NCBI RefSeq assembly: GCF_900141855.1
Contig: NZ_FQYU01000002.1
Coordinates: 372,001 to 436,000 of the forward strand
Reading direction: 5' to 3'
Source of the DNA: Pseudozobellia thermophila
GTDB lineage: Bacteria > Bacteroidota > Bacteroidia > Flavobacteriales > Flavobacteriaceae
DNA length: 64,000 nt
Position numbers and translations under genes: made by a program. The notes under the pieces were generated by a model. The model worked only from the letters and a program-made list of their open reading frames with translations, had not been told where the DNA came from and searched no databases. Position 1 is the first letter of the stretch; every line of letters begins with the position of its first letter. This document shows, one piece after another, positions 26,371 through 35,603 of the stretch.

Positions 26371-29300
26371 TCAGAAAATATAGCGCAGTCCGAATTGCAC
26401 TTGCCATCTCGAAAGCAAGCTCGCATCGTAGCCGAAGGTTTCGGTCAGGTCGGTATTAAAGGTATAGGTCGGCACGTTGTTGGCATCGACCGATACCGAT
26501 AGGGGGTTGATGGTATTGGGCTGTTGGATCACGCCCCAATCGCTGTTCAATAGATTGCCGAAGTTTAGGATATCGACGCTGAACTGAATGGTGTGCACCT
26601 TGTCTTCGGCGACCGAAAGACGGTAGTCTTGCAACAATTTAACGTCCCACTTGCCCCTCCATGGGGCCAAGGCTCCGTACCTATCGAAATATTCGCCCCT
26701 GTGATCGGCCATATAGTCGTCTTGCTGGATGAACCGCTCAAAAGCTTCGGCCTGGCCGGGACCCGAGAATTGCATTTGCTGTACCTCTGCCGTGGTCGGA
26801 ATGTAGAGCAAATCGTTGTTCTGAAAAGAGCTATCGTTGTTGATATTGCCCCCATAGGTGTAGTTGAACCTGCCTCCCTGGGCATATTCAAAAAATGTGG
26901 AAATGGTAGTCGACCATTTGTCGTTGCCGTAATTGAACTGCTTCGATCCTACCCCGATAAAGCGGTGGGTATCGCCGTATTTGGAAAACGACAGCACATC
27001 GTCGTTCGCATTGCCGTAGTTGGGGTTAAAATCAAAGGCATCGCCGGTAATCTCGGCCTCAATGGAGTTGACATCCTTGGCGTTCAAATAGTTGTATGCC
27101 AAACTGGCATAAAGACCGTTATCCCAGCTCTTTTGTGCCTTTAGGGAAGCGTTCCATATTCTTCCCTTGTCGGAATTCGTAAAGACATAGGCGTTGTTGC
27201 CCTTGTCGGCATCGGCATAAATGGGCCGGTTATCCCCCGGTGCATCGAGGGTTTCCGATGGATTTCTCAATCCCCAGTTCTGGACATGGGCCCCGTTGAT
27301 ATCTTTGGTGTAGGATAGGTCGGCGGTCAATATCAATCCGTTTTCGAATCGGTGGTCGCCCCCTATATTCGTTCGCCATACCTGTGGCCATTTAAAATCG
27401 GGATCGACGATCTGGTAGAAGAAGGAGTCAAGCCCCTGAACCTGGTTGCCCAACCACACAAAGGGAAAACGACCGGTGAACACCCCACTTCCCCCACGTA
27501 TCTGGGTGGTTTGGTTGCCCTTCACGTCCCAATTGAAACCTACCCTGGGAGAGACCAAGAAATCGTTGCTCGGCAAGGTTTTTGAATCCAATAGGGTTTC
27601 CTGGTTCGTCTGTGGGTTAAAATAGGAGATGCTCGGATCGAAGGTAAAGGGCTTTCTTTCGATGTTCTCCTGAATTTTATCCTCCGTATCAAAATAGAGC
27701 GGCTTATCGAAGCGCACCCCATAGGTAAGTTTAAAATCGGGGGTGATGCTCCAATCGTCCTGCAGGTAGAAGGAAAACTGGCCCACATTGGTTTCGGCCA
27801 AGGTCCATCCGCCCACGCTACCTACACCGGCCGCATTGTTGTTCGCAAAAATATTTTGGGCATTGGCCAAGGCTGCGGCCAGGGTTCCATCGGCCACATC
27901 GGTTTGAAAGGCGGCCAGATCGGGATAGGAGGCAAAAGCACCGACTTCTTGGACAAAGTCGCCGTTTTCATCGTAGCCATAGGCCCCCAGGTTAAAGGAA
28001 TTGTCAAATTCAAACTTCTCAAAGGACGCCCCTATGGTAAAGGTGTGGTTTCCTAGAAAATAGTTGAAGTTATTGGTTACCTGAAACACCTTTTGATCCA
28101 ATTCGTTGTTGATCGAAAAGGGTTCGTGGCCGGCGATAATGTAATTGCTTCCCGCCCCATCTTGGATGGTAATGGCCGGTATGGGGGCCGACAAGGGATT
28201 TCGATAATCATCGAAATGGGTATAGCCTACCTGCAATTTATTGGTGGCATTGTCCCCAAAGGTCGAATTAAGTTCGACCTGGACCGATTGAATGTTGTTG
28301 TTGATCTCGTATCCCGAATTCTCAAATTGCAGCACCTGAAAATTAGGCCCCCTGGTTCCCAAGGCCGTAGGATGGGCCGGTTTTTCCTTTGAGGCGCTCA
28401 AAAAGTTGTAGATCACGGCCAACCGATGGTTGTCGTTTACGTTCCAATCCAGTTTGACAATACCCTTTGTAGATTCGGCCCCGTACGTAAAACCTTGGTA
28501 ACGGCCCGTATCGTAACCCAGTCCGGAAAGAGCCGACTGAACGGCAATAAGGTCGCTTTCAAGGACGCGTGATTCGTTGATCGCCCCCGAACCCGTATTG
28601 GGCACCCAGCCATTGGAGCCCAAATCGTCTCTTTGGTCGCGCTCAAAATTGGCGAAGAAGAAAAGTTTGTTCTTTACGATGGGCCCGCCAATGCTCAGTC
28701 CGTATTGATTTTGTTTCAAATCGGGCTTGACCACTTTTTCCCCTTTGATCTTACCCCCTGTAAGGCTTTCGTTTCTAAAGAAACCGTACACGGTACCATG
28801 AAATTCGTTCGTCCCGCTTTTCGTAACCGCATTGACGGTAGCCCCTGTAAAACCCGACTGGGTAACGTCGTAGGGAGCCAATGACACTTGGATCTGGTCG
28901 ATGGCATCTAGGGAAATGGGTTGCGAATCGGTCTGGCCGCCCGGTGTCGGGGCGTCCAGTCCGAAGGGGTTGTTGAAAATGGCCCCGTCGAGCGAAAAAT
29001 TATTGTACTGGTCGTTTCGTCCCCCAAAGGAGTTTCCGGTGGAAGAAGGCTCCAATCGCGTAAAATCCTGCGCAGACCTTGAGATGGTGGGCAATCGGGT
29101 AAGTTCCCGTCTACCGACACTGGTTTCGGCCCCGGTACGGTCACTTCCGAAGGTACCGCCCCGATCGGAGACCACGACCACCTCGTCGAGGGCCTGGCTT
29201 TCGGTTTGCATTACCACATCCAGCGTAAAGGTCTTGCCCAAGGACAAATAGGCATCGTTGATGGTCTGCTCCTTAAATCCGATATAGGAGACGGTAACCT

Positions 29301-29526
29301 CATACGGTCCGCCGACCCTCATATTCAATATTTTAAAGAGTCCGTTTTCGTTGGTAATCGAGCCGTACTTGGTTCCCGTTGGGGTGTGTACGGCAACCAC
29401 GTTGGCCCCAAGCAGGGGTTGGTTCTGGTCATCGAAGACCGTTCCCGACATATTTGAAGTGGTGACCTGCCCCGATGCGGCAATCCCTACCAGCATCAAA
29501 AATGCGAATAAGTAAACTTTTTTCAT
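26371..29526 (-). CDS. Oar-like TonB-dependent receptor
   Basis: Large outer-membrane protein of 1051 aa. Signal peptide to about residue 19 (IAASGQ). A carboxypeptidase-like domain covers about 25-110 (MSGTVFDDQNQPLLGANVV), followed by a TonB-box-like DEVVVVSD near 115. A plug domain with FGGRNDQYNNFSLDG and GFTGATVNAVTKSGTNEFHG follows, then a long barrel ending in Phe (GLRYIF). Length and plug motifs fit the Oar group named after the Myxococcus adhesion protein; Bacteroidota members are of unknown substrate. It is monocistronic, bounded by terminators on both sides. Confidence 0.92.
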   Translation of the reverse strand: MKKVYLFAFLMLVGIAASGQVTTSNMSGTVFDDQNQPLLGANVVAVHTPTGTKYGSITNENGLFKILNMRVGGPYEVTVSYIGFKEQTINDAYLSLGKTFTLDVVMQTESQALDEVVVVSDRGGTFGSDRTGAETSVGRRELTRLPTISRSAQDFTRLEPSSTGNSFGGRNDQYNNFSLDGAIFNNPFGLDAPTPGGQTDSQPISLDAIDQIQVSLAPYDVTQSGFTGATVNAVTKSGTNEFHGTVYGFFRNESLTGGKIKGEKVVKPDLKQNQYGLSIGGPIVKNKLFFFANFERDQRDDLGSNGWVPNTGSGAINESRVLESDLIAVQSALSGLGYDTGRYQGFTYGAESTKGIVKLDWNVNDNHRLAVIYNFLSASKEKPAHPTALGTRGPNFQVLQFENSGYEINNNIQSVQVELNSTFGDNATNKLQVGYTHFDDYRNPLSAPIPAITIQDGAGSNYIIAGHEPFSINNELDQKVFQVTNNFNYFLGNHTFTIGASFEKFEFDNSFNLGAYGYDENGDFVQEVGAFASYPDLAAFQTDVADGTLAAALANAQNIFANNNAAGVGSVGGWTLAETNVGQFSFYLQDDWSITPDFKLTYGVRFDKPLYFDTEDKIQENIERKPFTFDPSISYFNPQTNQETLLDSKTLPSNDFLVSPRVGFNWDVKGNQTTQIRGGSGVFTGRFPFVWLGNQVQGLDSFFYQIVDPDFKWPQVWRTNIGGDHRFENGLILTADLSYTKDINGAHVQNWGLRNPSETLDAPGDNRPIYADADKGNNAYVFTNSDKGRIWNASLKAQKSWDNGLYASLAYNYLNAKDVNSIEAEITGDAFDFNPNYGNANDDVLSFSKYGDTHRFIGVGSKQFNYGNDKWSTTISTFFEYAQGGRFNYTYGGNINNDSSFQNNDLLYIPTTAEVQQMQFSGPGQAEAFERFIQQDDYMADHRGEYFDRYGALAPWRGKWDVKLLQDYRLSVAEDKVHTIQFSVDILNFGNLLNSDWGVIQQPNTINPLSVSVDANNVPTYTFNTDLTETFGYDASLLSRWQVQFGLRYIF

Positions 29527-29564
29527 AATAAAGGGTTTGAGTTAATTCGCGTTAAAATTAACCC

Positions 29565-29595
29565 AAAAAAAAAGAGCTATGCACGCATAGCTCTT
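29565..29595 (-). terminator. Terminator of the rpsF-rpsR-rplI operon
   Basis: Perfect 10-bp stem AAGAGCTATG / CATAGCTCTT (29572-29595) followed on the minus strand by a run of nine T. Confidence 0.92.
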
Positions 29596-29621
29596 AAAAG
29601 TTATCAGTGATTATCAACCGT

Positions 29622-30074
29622 TTACTTTTTCTCGGCGACAACTTCAAAATTAAATTGAACCTTCACCTCACGGTGCAAACGTATGTCTGCGGTATACGGA
29701 CCAGATCTTTTAATAGATCCACCCTTGATACTGATGAATTTTTTGTCGATTTCATGACCTTCCTTGGCAAGTACCTCTGCCAAATCAGCTGCAGTTACCG
29801 ATCCAAAAAGCTTATCGCCGGCACCTACCTTGGCAGGTATCTTAACCTCCAGTTGAGCCAATTTATCGGCGGTACTCTTGGCCGCGTCAACGATTTTCTT
29901 CTCTTTATGGGCCCTCTGCCTCAAGTTCTCTTCAAGTACCTTTTTCGCCGAAGGAGTAGCCATGGTGGCCATACCCCTGGGAATAAGGTAATTTCTACCA
30001 TAACCATTCTTAACGGTTACCACATCGTCTTTAAAGCCCAAATGCTCTACGTCTTGTTTTAGTATAAGTTCCAT
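29622..30074 (-). CDS. rplI: 50S ribosomal protein L9
   Basis: Large-subunit protein of 150 aa. The N-terminal domain MELILKQDVEHLGFKDDVVTVKNGYGRNYLIP is canonical, followed by the connecting helix (about residues 40-75) and the C-terminal domain with GSVTAADLAEVL. It is last in the conserved rpsF-rpsR-rplI operon and is followed by a strong terminator. Confidence 0.98.
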   Translation of the reverse strand: MELILKQDVEHLGFKDDVVTVKNGYGRNYLIPRGMATMATPSAKKVLEENLRQRAHKEKKIVDAAKSTADKLAQLEVKIPAKVGAGDKLFGSVTAADLAEVLAKEGHEIDKKFISIKGGSIKRSGPYTADIRLHREVKVQFNFEVVAEKK

Positions 30075-30086
30075 CTTGCCTTAAAT

Positions 30087-30383
30087 TTATTTTAGTAGAT
30101 CGCCTACGTACGGCATTAAAGCCAAGTGACGTGCCCTTTTTACCGCTTGGGCCACTTTGCGTTGGTACTTCAAAGAAGTTCCGGTAAGTCTCCTAGGTAA
30201 CAATTTACCTTGTTCGTTTACCAATTTCATCAAGAAATCAGGATCTTTATAATCCACATATTTGATACCTGATTTTTTAAAACGGCAATACTTCTTTTTA
30301 GTATTGGTTTCGATGTTCAATGGGGTCAAATAACGAATTTCCCCGTCTTTTTTTCCTTTTGCCTGCTGTTGTAACGTTGCCAT
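30087..30383 (-). CDS. rpsR: 30S ribosomal protein S18
   Basis: Small-subunit protein of 98 aa, partner of S6 on the platform. It has the core [55 protein letters not shown]. There are no CxxC zinc cysteines, which is common. It lies 5 nt after rpsF and 12 nt before rplI. Confidence 0.98.
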   Translation of the reverse strand: MATLQQQAKGKKDGEIRYLTPLNIETNTKKKYCRFKKSGIKYVDYKDPDFLMKLVNEQGKLLPRRLTGTSLKYQRKVAQAVKRARHLALMPYVGDLLK

Positions 30384-30388
30384 AATAC

Positions 30389-30727
30389 TTACGCTTTAGC
30401 TTTTAACCTTGTTCTTCTCTTTTCTGCCCACGCGATGGCGTGCTTATCCAATTTTACGGTCAAAAACCGCATTACCCGCTCATCTCTCTTGAATTCTTGC
30501 TCGTAAGGAGCAATTACTTCACCGGGAGCGGTAAACTCGAACAAATGGTAAAAACCACTTTTCTTGTGCTGTATGGCATAGGCCAATTTCTTCAGTCCCC
30601 AGTTTTCCTTAGAGACCATCTTGGCGCCATTGTTAATTAAGAAATCCTCAAATTTCTTAACTGTTTCCGCTATCTGATCATCAGAAAGCACGGGATTCAA
30701 AATGAAAACAGTTTCGTAATGGTTCAT
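30389..30727 (-). CDS. rpsF: 30S ribosomal protein S6
   Basis: Small-subunit protein of 112 aa with the family start [19 protein letters not shown] and [26 protein letters not shown]. It is first in the rpsF-rpsR-rplI operon. In other phyla S6:S18 represses its own operon through a leader structure; the 20-25-nt leader here looks too short for that. Confidence 0.98.
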   Translation of the reverse strand: MNHYETVFILNPVLSDDQIAETVKKFEDFLINNGAKMVSKENWGLKKLAYAIQHKKSGFYHLFEFTAPGEVIAPYEQEFKRDERVMRFLTVKLDKHAIAWAEKRRTRLKAKA

Positions 30728-30749
30728 AAATGTATATTTTTTAGGAGCG

Positions 30750-30780
30750 CAAAAGTAAGAATATTTATTACACTTTACAA
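30750..30780 (-). promoter_or_regulatory. Promoter of the rpsF operon
   Basis: Minus strand: TTGT at 30780-30777, about 20 nt, then TACTTTTG (30757-30750). This is a strong Bacteroidota promoter match, 22 nt before the start codon. Confidence 0.6.
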
Positions 30781-30958
30781 GAAAACCGAAATTTCTTCGT
30801 TATAGATGGGTAACCTAAAAAATTGAGCTTAACCAAATCTTAACCTATGGTCATTACAAAATACACACAAAACATGGCGATCTTTACAAGATTAATTGCT
30901 GTTTAACGTCATTTTTTAGTATTTTGTCGATGATTTAACCCCACAAATCGACCCGTTT

Positions 30959-31651
30959 ATGAAATTAAGAAGTATTATCGTCGACGACTCGTCAATGCAA
31001 CGTATGGCCGTTGCAAAGTTGGTCAACAGTCACCCAAACCTAGCTATGGTGGCGGAATACAGCAATGCGATCGAGGCTAAAAATGGAATCAAGAACAATG
31101 AGATCGACCTTATTTTTCTCGATGTTGAAATGCCAATCATCAGTGGTTTCGACCTACTCGAATCACTGGAAAACAGTCCGCAGGTGATCCTGATCACCGG
31201 TAAACCCGATTATGCCCTGAAGGCTTTCGATTACGATGTTACCGATTACTTGCACAAACCGATTACCATGGCCCGCTTTGATGCCTCCGTAAAAAGAGCC
31301 GTCGCCAAGTACGAGCAGATGCACAAGGTTCAAGAAGACGAAGAGCACATCTTCGTTAAGAGCAACCTCAAAAAGAGAAAGGTAATCTTAAACGACATCA
31401 AATGGATAGAGGCCTTGGGCGACTACATCAAATTGGTCACCGATGAGGCGAACATTGTTATCCTATCCACCATGAAATCGTTCGAAAAGCAATTGCCCGA
31501 AGACAAGTTTCTAAGAATTCACAAATCGTATATCGTGAACCTGGAAAAAATAGAAAAGTTCAACAGTAAGAACGTTGAAGTAAGTGGACGGTCCATTCCC
31601 TTAAGCAGGAACAAGAAGTCGGAGCTGGCCGAAGCGCTGAGCAACGTCTAA
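30959..31651 (+). CDS. LytTR-family response regulator
   Basis: Two-domain regulator of 230 aa. The receiver (residues 2-120) has the acidic pair Asp9/Asp10, phospho-acceptor Asp55 in FLDVEMP, Thr in LITGKPD near 80, and Lys in DYLHKPI near 101. The LytTR DNA-binding domain covers about 130-228 (FVKSNLKKRKVILNDIKWIEALGDYIKL; FLRIHKSYIVNLEKI). All phosphorylation residues are intact. No histidine kinase gene is adjacent, so its partner is encoded elsewhere. Roughly 230 bp of AT-rich sequence separate it from the divergent rpsF operon. It is convergent with priA, with a terminator between them. Confidence 0.92.
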   Translation: MKLRSIIVDDSSMQRMAVAKLVNSHPNLAMVAEYSNAIEAKNGIKNNEIDLIFLDVEMPIISGFDLLESLENSPQVILITGKPDYALKAFDYDVTDYLHKPITMARFDASVKRAVAKYEQMHKVQEDEEHIFVKSNLKKRKVILNDIKWIEALGDYIKLVTDEANIVILSTMKSFEKQLPEDKFLRIHKSYIVNLEKIEKFNSKNVEVSGRSIPLSRNKKSELAEALSNV

Positions 31652-31674
31652 ACCTCTACTTTAAAGCGATAAAC

Positions 31675-31703
31675 AAGCCCTGTCTACAAACAGGGCTTTT
31701 TTT
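31675..31703 (+). terminator. Terminator of the LytTR regulator gene
   Basis: Stem AAGCCCTGT / ACAGGGCTT (31675-31698) followed by TTTTT. It may also help end priA from the other side. Confidence 0.85.
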
Positions 31704-31726
31704 ATGCCAGGATTCATTGGCAAACC

Positions 31727-34183
31727 TCAAATATGGTCTACATTGTATATGACCCGGACACTCCTGAACTGGGCCACGGCATTGAACGACCTTTCAATTC
31801 TTTTGATTCCCGTCTTTACCCCACCCACCGATTTGCCGGAGGGAATCTTTACCAACAGATTTTTCAAATACTGGTTTCGTATACGGGCCACCGGTGGGTA
31901 TTCGGGGCCCAATACGCTGGCCCCCGAACTGTTTCTAAGGGCCTTGGCGAACCATTCGGCCGCCTCGTTCAACCGATTGAACTCCTTATGCTTAAAGGTG
32001 ATCCGTATGATCCTGTTCTTGGGGGGGTATTTGAACTGTTCCCGCTCGTACAGCTGCTCCTTGAACATCTCGAGATAATCGTTGGTCGACACCTGTTTTA
32101 AGATCTGATGGTAGGGATTGTAGCTCTGTATGATGACCCTGCCCCTCTTTTGGGTCCGCCCCGCCCTTCCGGCCACTTGGGTCAATAGTTGAAAACATCT
32201 TTCGTGGGCCCGGTAATCGGGAAAGTTCAACAGCGAATCGGCGTTCATGATGCCCACTAGGCCCACATTCCTAAAGTCGAGGCCTTTGGTAAGCATTTGT
32301 GTACCTACCAAAATATCGATATCGTGCTGTTCAAAGGCCGTAATGATCTTTTCGAAACCGTGTTTTCCGCGCGTGGTATCGAGGTCCATCCGCCAGGTCT
32401 TTGCATCCGGAAAAAGGGTTTCCAGCTCTTTCTCGACCTGTTCGGTACCGAAGCCCTTGGTATCCAGCGTAGGGCTTCCACAGGCCTGGCAGCTTTCGGG
32501 CAGGGCCATGTGGTAACCGCAGTAATGGCAGCGCAATTGTTTTTTATATTGATGGAAGGTAAGGCTCACATCGCAATTGGGGCATTGGGGCGAGTGGCCA
32601 CAGGTGGTACATTCAACGATCGGTGCATACCCGCGCCGGTTTTGGAAAAGGATGACCTGCTCCCCCTCTTTCAGGGCCGCTTCGATCTCAAGGAACAAAC
32701 GCTCGGAAAAATGGCCTTTCATACGCTTCTTTCGCGCCTCTTCCTTCAAGTCTACCAATTCGATCTCGGGCATCAGCACATTGCCGTACCTTCTTGTTAT
32801 TTCGGCATAGCCGTACTTCCCCGTCTTGGCATTAAAATAACTTTCGATACTGGGTGTGGCCGACCCCAGTAGAATATGGCTGTTGTGCAAGTTGCCCAAG
32901 ACGATGGCCGCATCGCGGGCGTGGTAGCGCGGAGCGGGGTCGAATTGCTTGAACGAGCTTTCGTGTTCCTCATCCACAATAACCAGCCCCAGATCTGAAA
33001 ACGGCAGGAACAAGGCCGACCTTGCCCCGATAATGATCTGTGCCTTCGTCTTTTGGGCCAGGACATTGTTCCATACCTCTACCCTTTCCTGAACGTTGTA
33101 TTTGGAATGATAAACGGATACCTTGTCCCCAAAATACTCCTGTAAACGCGAAATAAGCTGGGTGGTAAGGGCTATTTCGGGAAGCAGATACAGGGCTTGC
33201 CTACCGCTTTGGATACATTCGTCGATAAGCTTAACGTAGACCTCCGTTTTTCCCGAAGAGGTTACCCCATGCAGGAGCACTGCCCGGTTTTCCTTGAAAT
33301 TGTTTCGAATATCGGCCAATGCCTTTTCCTGATATTCGTTAAGCCTTTTTAAATCGCTGTTCTCCCCGTCGCCCTCGTAGTTCACGCGGTCCGTCCTAAT
33401 AAAATACTCCTCTAAAATCCCTTTTTCCACCAAGGATTTGATGACCGCCTTTGAGGCCCCGCTCGCCTCTTCGAGCTCGGATACCTTTATCGGCTTTTTG
33501 TTGACGGCCTGCAATTGGAACAGGGATAGGACAACCTGACTTTGTTTGGGGGCCCTGGTCAAGGTTTTCAACAAGGCTTCCAATTTCTCCTCGGCCTGGT
33601 ACTCCCCGCCCAGTTTTACGAATTTTACGAGCTTCGGTTTGTACTGTTCGTAGATTTCCTCCTTCAGGAGAATGACCTTTTTTTGAAGCAGGCGGTCCAA
33701 AATGGGAAGCACGTTCTTGCGGTCTACGATCGCCCCTACCTCCTGTACCTTTAAAGAACTCTGGTGCTGCAGGGCCTCGAACACCAAAAACTCGTCGTCC
33801 TCCAGGTCCGATTCATCAATATCGGCCTCCCCGTTTCGAAGCACCAAGGTTTCGCTTTCGAGCAAAAAGGCACCGGGTACCGCACTTCGAAAGACCTCTC
33901 CCACCGAACACATGTAGTAATCGGCGATCCATTTCCAGTGTTTCAATTGAAATTCGTTGGCAATGGGCTTCTCGTCCAACACCTTATGAACGGGCTTGGC
34001 CTCATAGATTTGGGGCGGTTCGTTATGCACCCTGTAGACCAGGGCCGTATAGACCTTCGATTTACCGAAGGGGACCCCTACGCGCATACCTGGGGAAACG
34101 ACCTCTGCTTCGGCCCCACTAATGCTATAGGTAAAAAGTTTCTCTAAGGGAATCGGCAAGATAACATCGACAAAGTACTCCAT
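31727..34183 (-). CDS. priA: Primosomal protein N' (replication restart helicase PriA)
   Basis: Helicase that reloads the replisome at collapsed forks, 818 aa. The N-terminal 3'-DNA-binding domain reads VDVILPIPLEKLFTYSI. Walker A is GVTSSGKTEVY near residue 305 and the DEEH box (VIVDEEHESSF) near 400. The zinc-binding region has two CxxC pairs plus further pairs (CTTCGHSPQCPNCD; CHYCGYH; CQACGSP) near 520-570, all cysteines retained. Helicase motif QVAGRAGR lies near 685. It is last in the operon nadC-yihY-DUF2147-priA. Confidence 0.97.
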   Translation of the reverse strand: MEYFVDVILPIPLEKLFTYSISGAEAEVVSPGMRVGVPFGKSKVYTALVYRVHNEPPQIYEAKPVHKVLDEKPIANEFQLKHWKWIADYYMCSVGEVFRSAVPGAFLLESETLVLRNGEADIDESDLEDDEFLVFEALQHQSSLKVQEVGAIVDRKNVLPILDRLLQKKVILLKEEIYEQYKPKLVKFVKLGGEYQAEEKLEALLKTLTRAPKQSQVVLSLFQLQAVNKKPIKVSELEEASGASKAVIKSLVEKGILEEYFIRTDRVNYEGDGENSDLKRLNEYQEKALADIRNNFKENRAVLLHGVTSSGKTEVYVKLIDECIQSGRQALYLLPEIALTTQLISRLQEYFGDKVSVYHSKYNVQERVEVWNNVLAQKTKAQIIIGARSALFLPFSDLGLVIVDEEHESSFKQFDPAPRYHARDAAIVLGNLHNSHILLGSATPSIESYFNAKTGKYGYAEITRRYGNVLMPEIELVDLKEEARKKRMKGHFSERLFLEIEAALKEGEQVILFQNRRGYAPIVECTTCGHSPQCPNCDVSLTFHQYKKQLRCHYCGYHMALPESCQACGSPTLDTKGFGTEQVEKELETLFPDAKTWRMDLDTTRGKHGFEKIITAFEQHDIDILVGTQMLTKGLDFRNVGLVGIMNADSLLNFPDYRAHERCFQLLTQVAGRAGRTQKRGRVIIQSYNPYHQILKQVSTNDYLEMFKEQLYEREQFKYPPKNRIIRITFKHKEFNRLNEAAEWFAKALRNSSGASVLGPEYPPVARIRNQYLKNLLVKIPSGKSVGGVKTGIKRIERSFNAVAQFRSVRVIYNVDHI

Positions 34184-34197
34184 AAACGCCTTTCGTT

Positions 34198-34638
34198 CTA
34201 TCCTTCAACACGCAGCCAGGTCTGTGTACGGTAAATAAAGGCCAGGTAGCCCCTTACCTTCAATTCATCCGTGTTATCGGGGTTCAACCATATTTTACAC
34301 CGAAAGGTCATGGCCTGTTGGGGATCAAAAAGGGTATCTCCCTTGTATACGCCATCGCCTACATGTTCGGCCCCTTCTATAATGGTCATTCCCAAGACCG
34401 GTTTCCCCTTTAGCTCGCCCTTACATTTATCACAGATAAAGTTTTCCTTTCCTTCCTCGACAATCTGGACCACCTTGCCGTACATAAGCCCTTCTTTCTC
34501 GTAGATATCGATAATGGCTTTGGGCTTGCCGGTACGATCGTCTATCGTCTTCCATTTTCCAAAGACACTTTGGGCCTGAACCAGCTGTATGCTGCAGACC
34601 AACAATCCCACTAAAACTATCTTACCCGACTTTATCAT
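34198..34638 (-). CDS. DUF2147 family exported protein
   Basis: Protein of 146 aa with a signal peptide ending near residue 23 (VQAQ). The mature start VFGKWKTIDDRTGKPKAIIDIYE, the CDKCKGELKGKPVLGMTII region with a CxxC pair, and the C-terminal TQTWLRVE are typical of DUF2147, a lipocalin-like beta-barrel family of unknown function in the periplasm. Its start overlaps the stop of the yihY-like gene (ATGA), and priA follows 14 nt later. Confidence 0.88.
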   Translation of the reverse strand: MIKSGKIVLVGLLVCSIQLVQAQSVFGKWKTIDDRTGKPKAIIDIYEKEGLMYGKVVQIVEEGKENFICDKCKGELKGKPVLGMTIIEGAEHVGDGVYKGDTLFDPQQAMTFRCKIWLNPDNTDELKVRGYLAFIYRTQTWLRVEG

Positions 34639-35603
34639 TCTTTATTATAGGTTTTGCGTAAGGAGTTCAAAGAGGCGTTCAATTCAAACCCAAGTAGCAA
34701 TATATTGGAATTTAACCAGATATAAACCATTAAAATCAATAAACCGCCCAGTGCACCATATAATTCGTTGTATCTGGCGAATTTTTCAACATACACGCCA
34801 AAAAGGTAGGAAGTAAGCATAAATAGCAGGGTCGTCATCAAGGCGCCGACCGAAAAGAATTTGGCCTGCTTGCCTTCGGTGGTCCCAAAATAGTAGAGAA
34901 TGGCCGTGGTCAGGTACGACAGCAAAACAAAGAACAGCACCTTTCCGACCTGGGCCCCTACGATATCACTTTCGGTAAGGTCGTAACCTCGCGTCTTTGC
35001 CGCCCATACGCTTAAATAATCAAGAATATAGAATTCTACGTACACATAGGCAACGGCCCCCACAATAAGCAATATGGAAAGGATCAAGCCTACCATGAGG
35101 GCGTATAGATATTGGCGAAAGAAGTTTCGGGTCAGCGAGACATGGTAGGAGTTCTCAAATCCACCAAAAATGGCGTTGACCCCATTGGCCATTAAAAAAA
35201 TGGATATAAAAAAGGCCGAAGACAGGAGTCCGCCCTGTTTCTGGTCCTTGATCTGCTGATAGATTTCACCAAAATAATCGCTGGTCGCCGACGGAAGGAA
35301 GGATTCGAGGAACATTAAAAATTGGGAATCGAAATTCTCATTGCCCACGCTTACATACGGTATGATAAAAGGCACGAGGGTTATCAAAAAAATGAGGAGG
35401 GGAAACAGGGCCAGGAACAAACTAAAGGCAATGGCGCTCGCCCTGGTCGAAATGGCCCCTTTAAAGATACCCAGGATGTACATTTCGATCAAATCGTAAA
35501 GGGACAGCCCCTCAAAGGCGGGAAGCCTGATTCCTTTAAGGAACTTGGCCAATCCGTTCAGAATTGGAATTTTATCGATTTTCTCCTCTATTTCCTTCGA
35601 CAT
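34635..35603 (-). CDS. YihY/BrkB family inner-membrane protein
   Basis: Integral membrane protein of 322 aa with about six helices. Family features are visible: TRASAIAFSLFLALFPLLIFL near residue 55-75, SSAFFISIFLMANGVNAIFGGFENSYHV near 130-155, and the C-terminal ARYNELYGALGGLLILMVYIWLNSNILLLGFELNASL. The family was once named RNase BN in error and is of unknown function, possibly transport. It begins one base after the nadC stop and overlaps DUF2147 by 4 bp. Confidence 0.9.
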   Translation of the reverse strand: MSKEIEEKIDKIPILNGLAKFLKGIRLPAFEGLSLYDLIEMYILGIFKGAISTRASAIAFSLFLALFPLLIFLITLVPFIIPYVSVGNENFDSQFLMFLESFLPSATSDYFGEIYQQIKDQKQGGLLSSAFFISIFLMANGVNAIFGGFENSYHVSLTRNFFRQYLYALMVGLILSILLIVGAVAYVYVEFYILDYLSVWAAKTRGYDLTESDIVGAQVGKVLFFVLLSYLTTAILYYFGTTEGKQAKFFSVGALMTTLLFMLTSYLFGVYVEKFARYNELYGALGGLLILMVYIWLNSNILLLGFELNASLNSLRKTYNKE

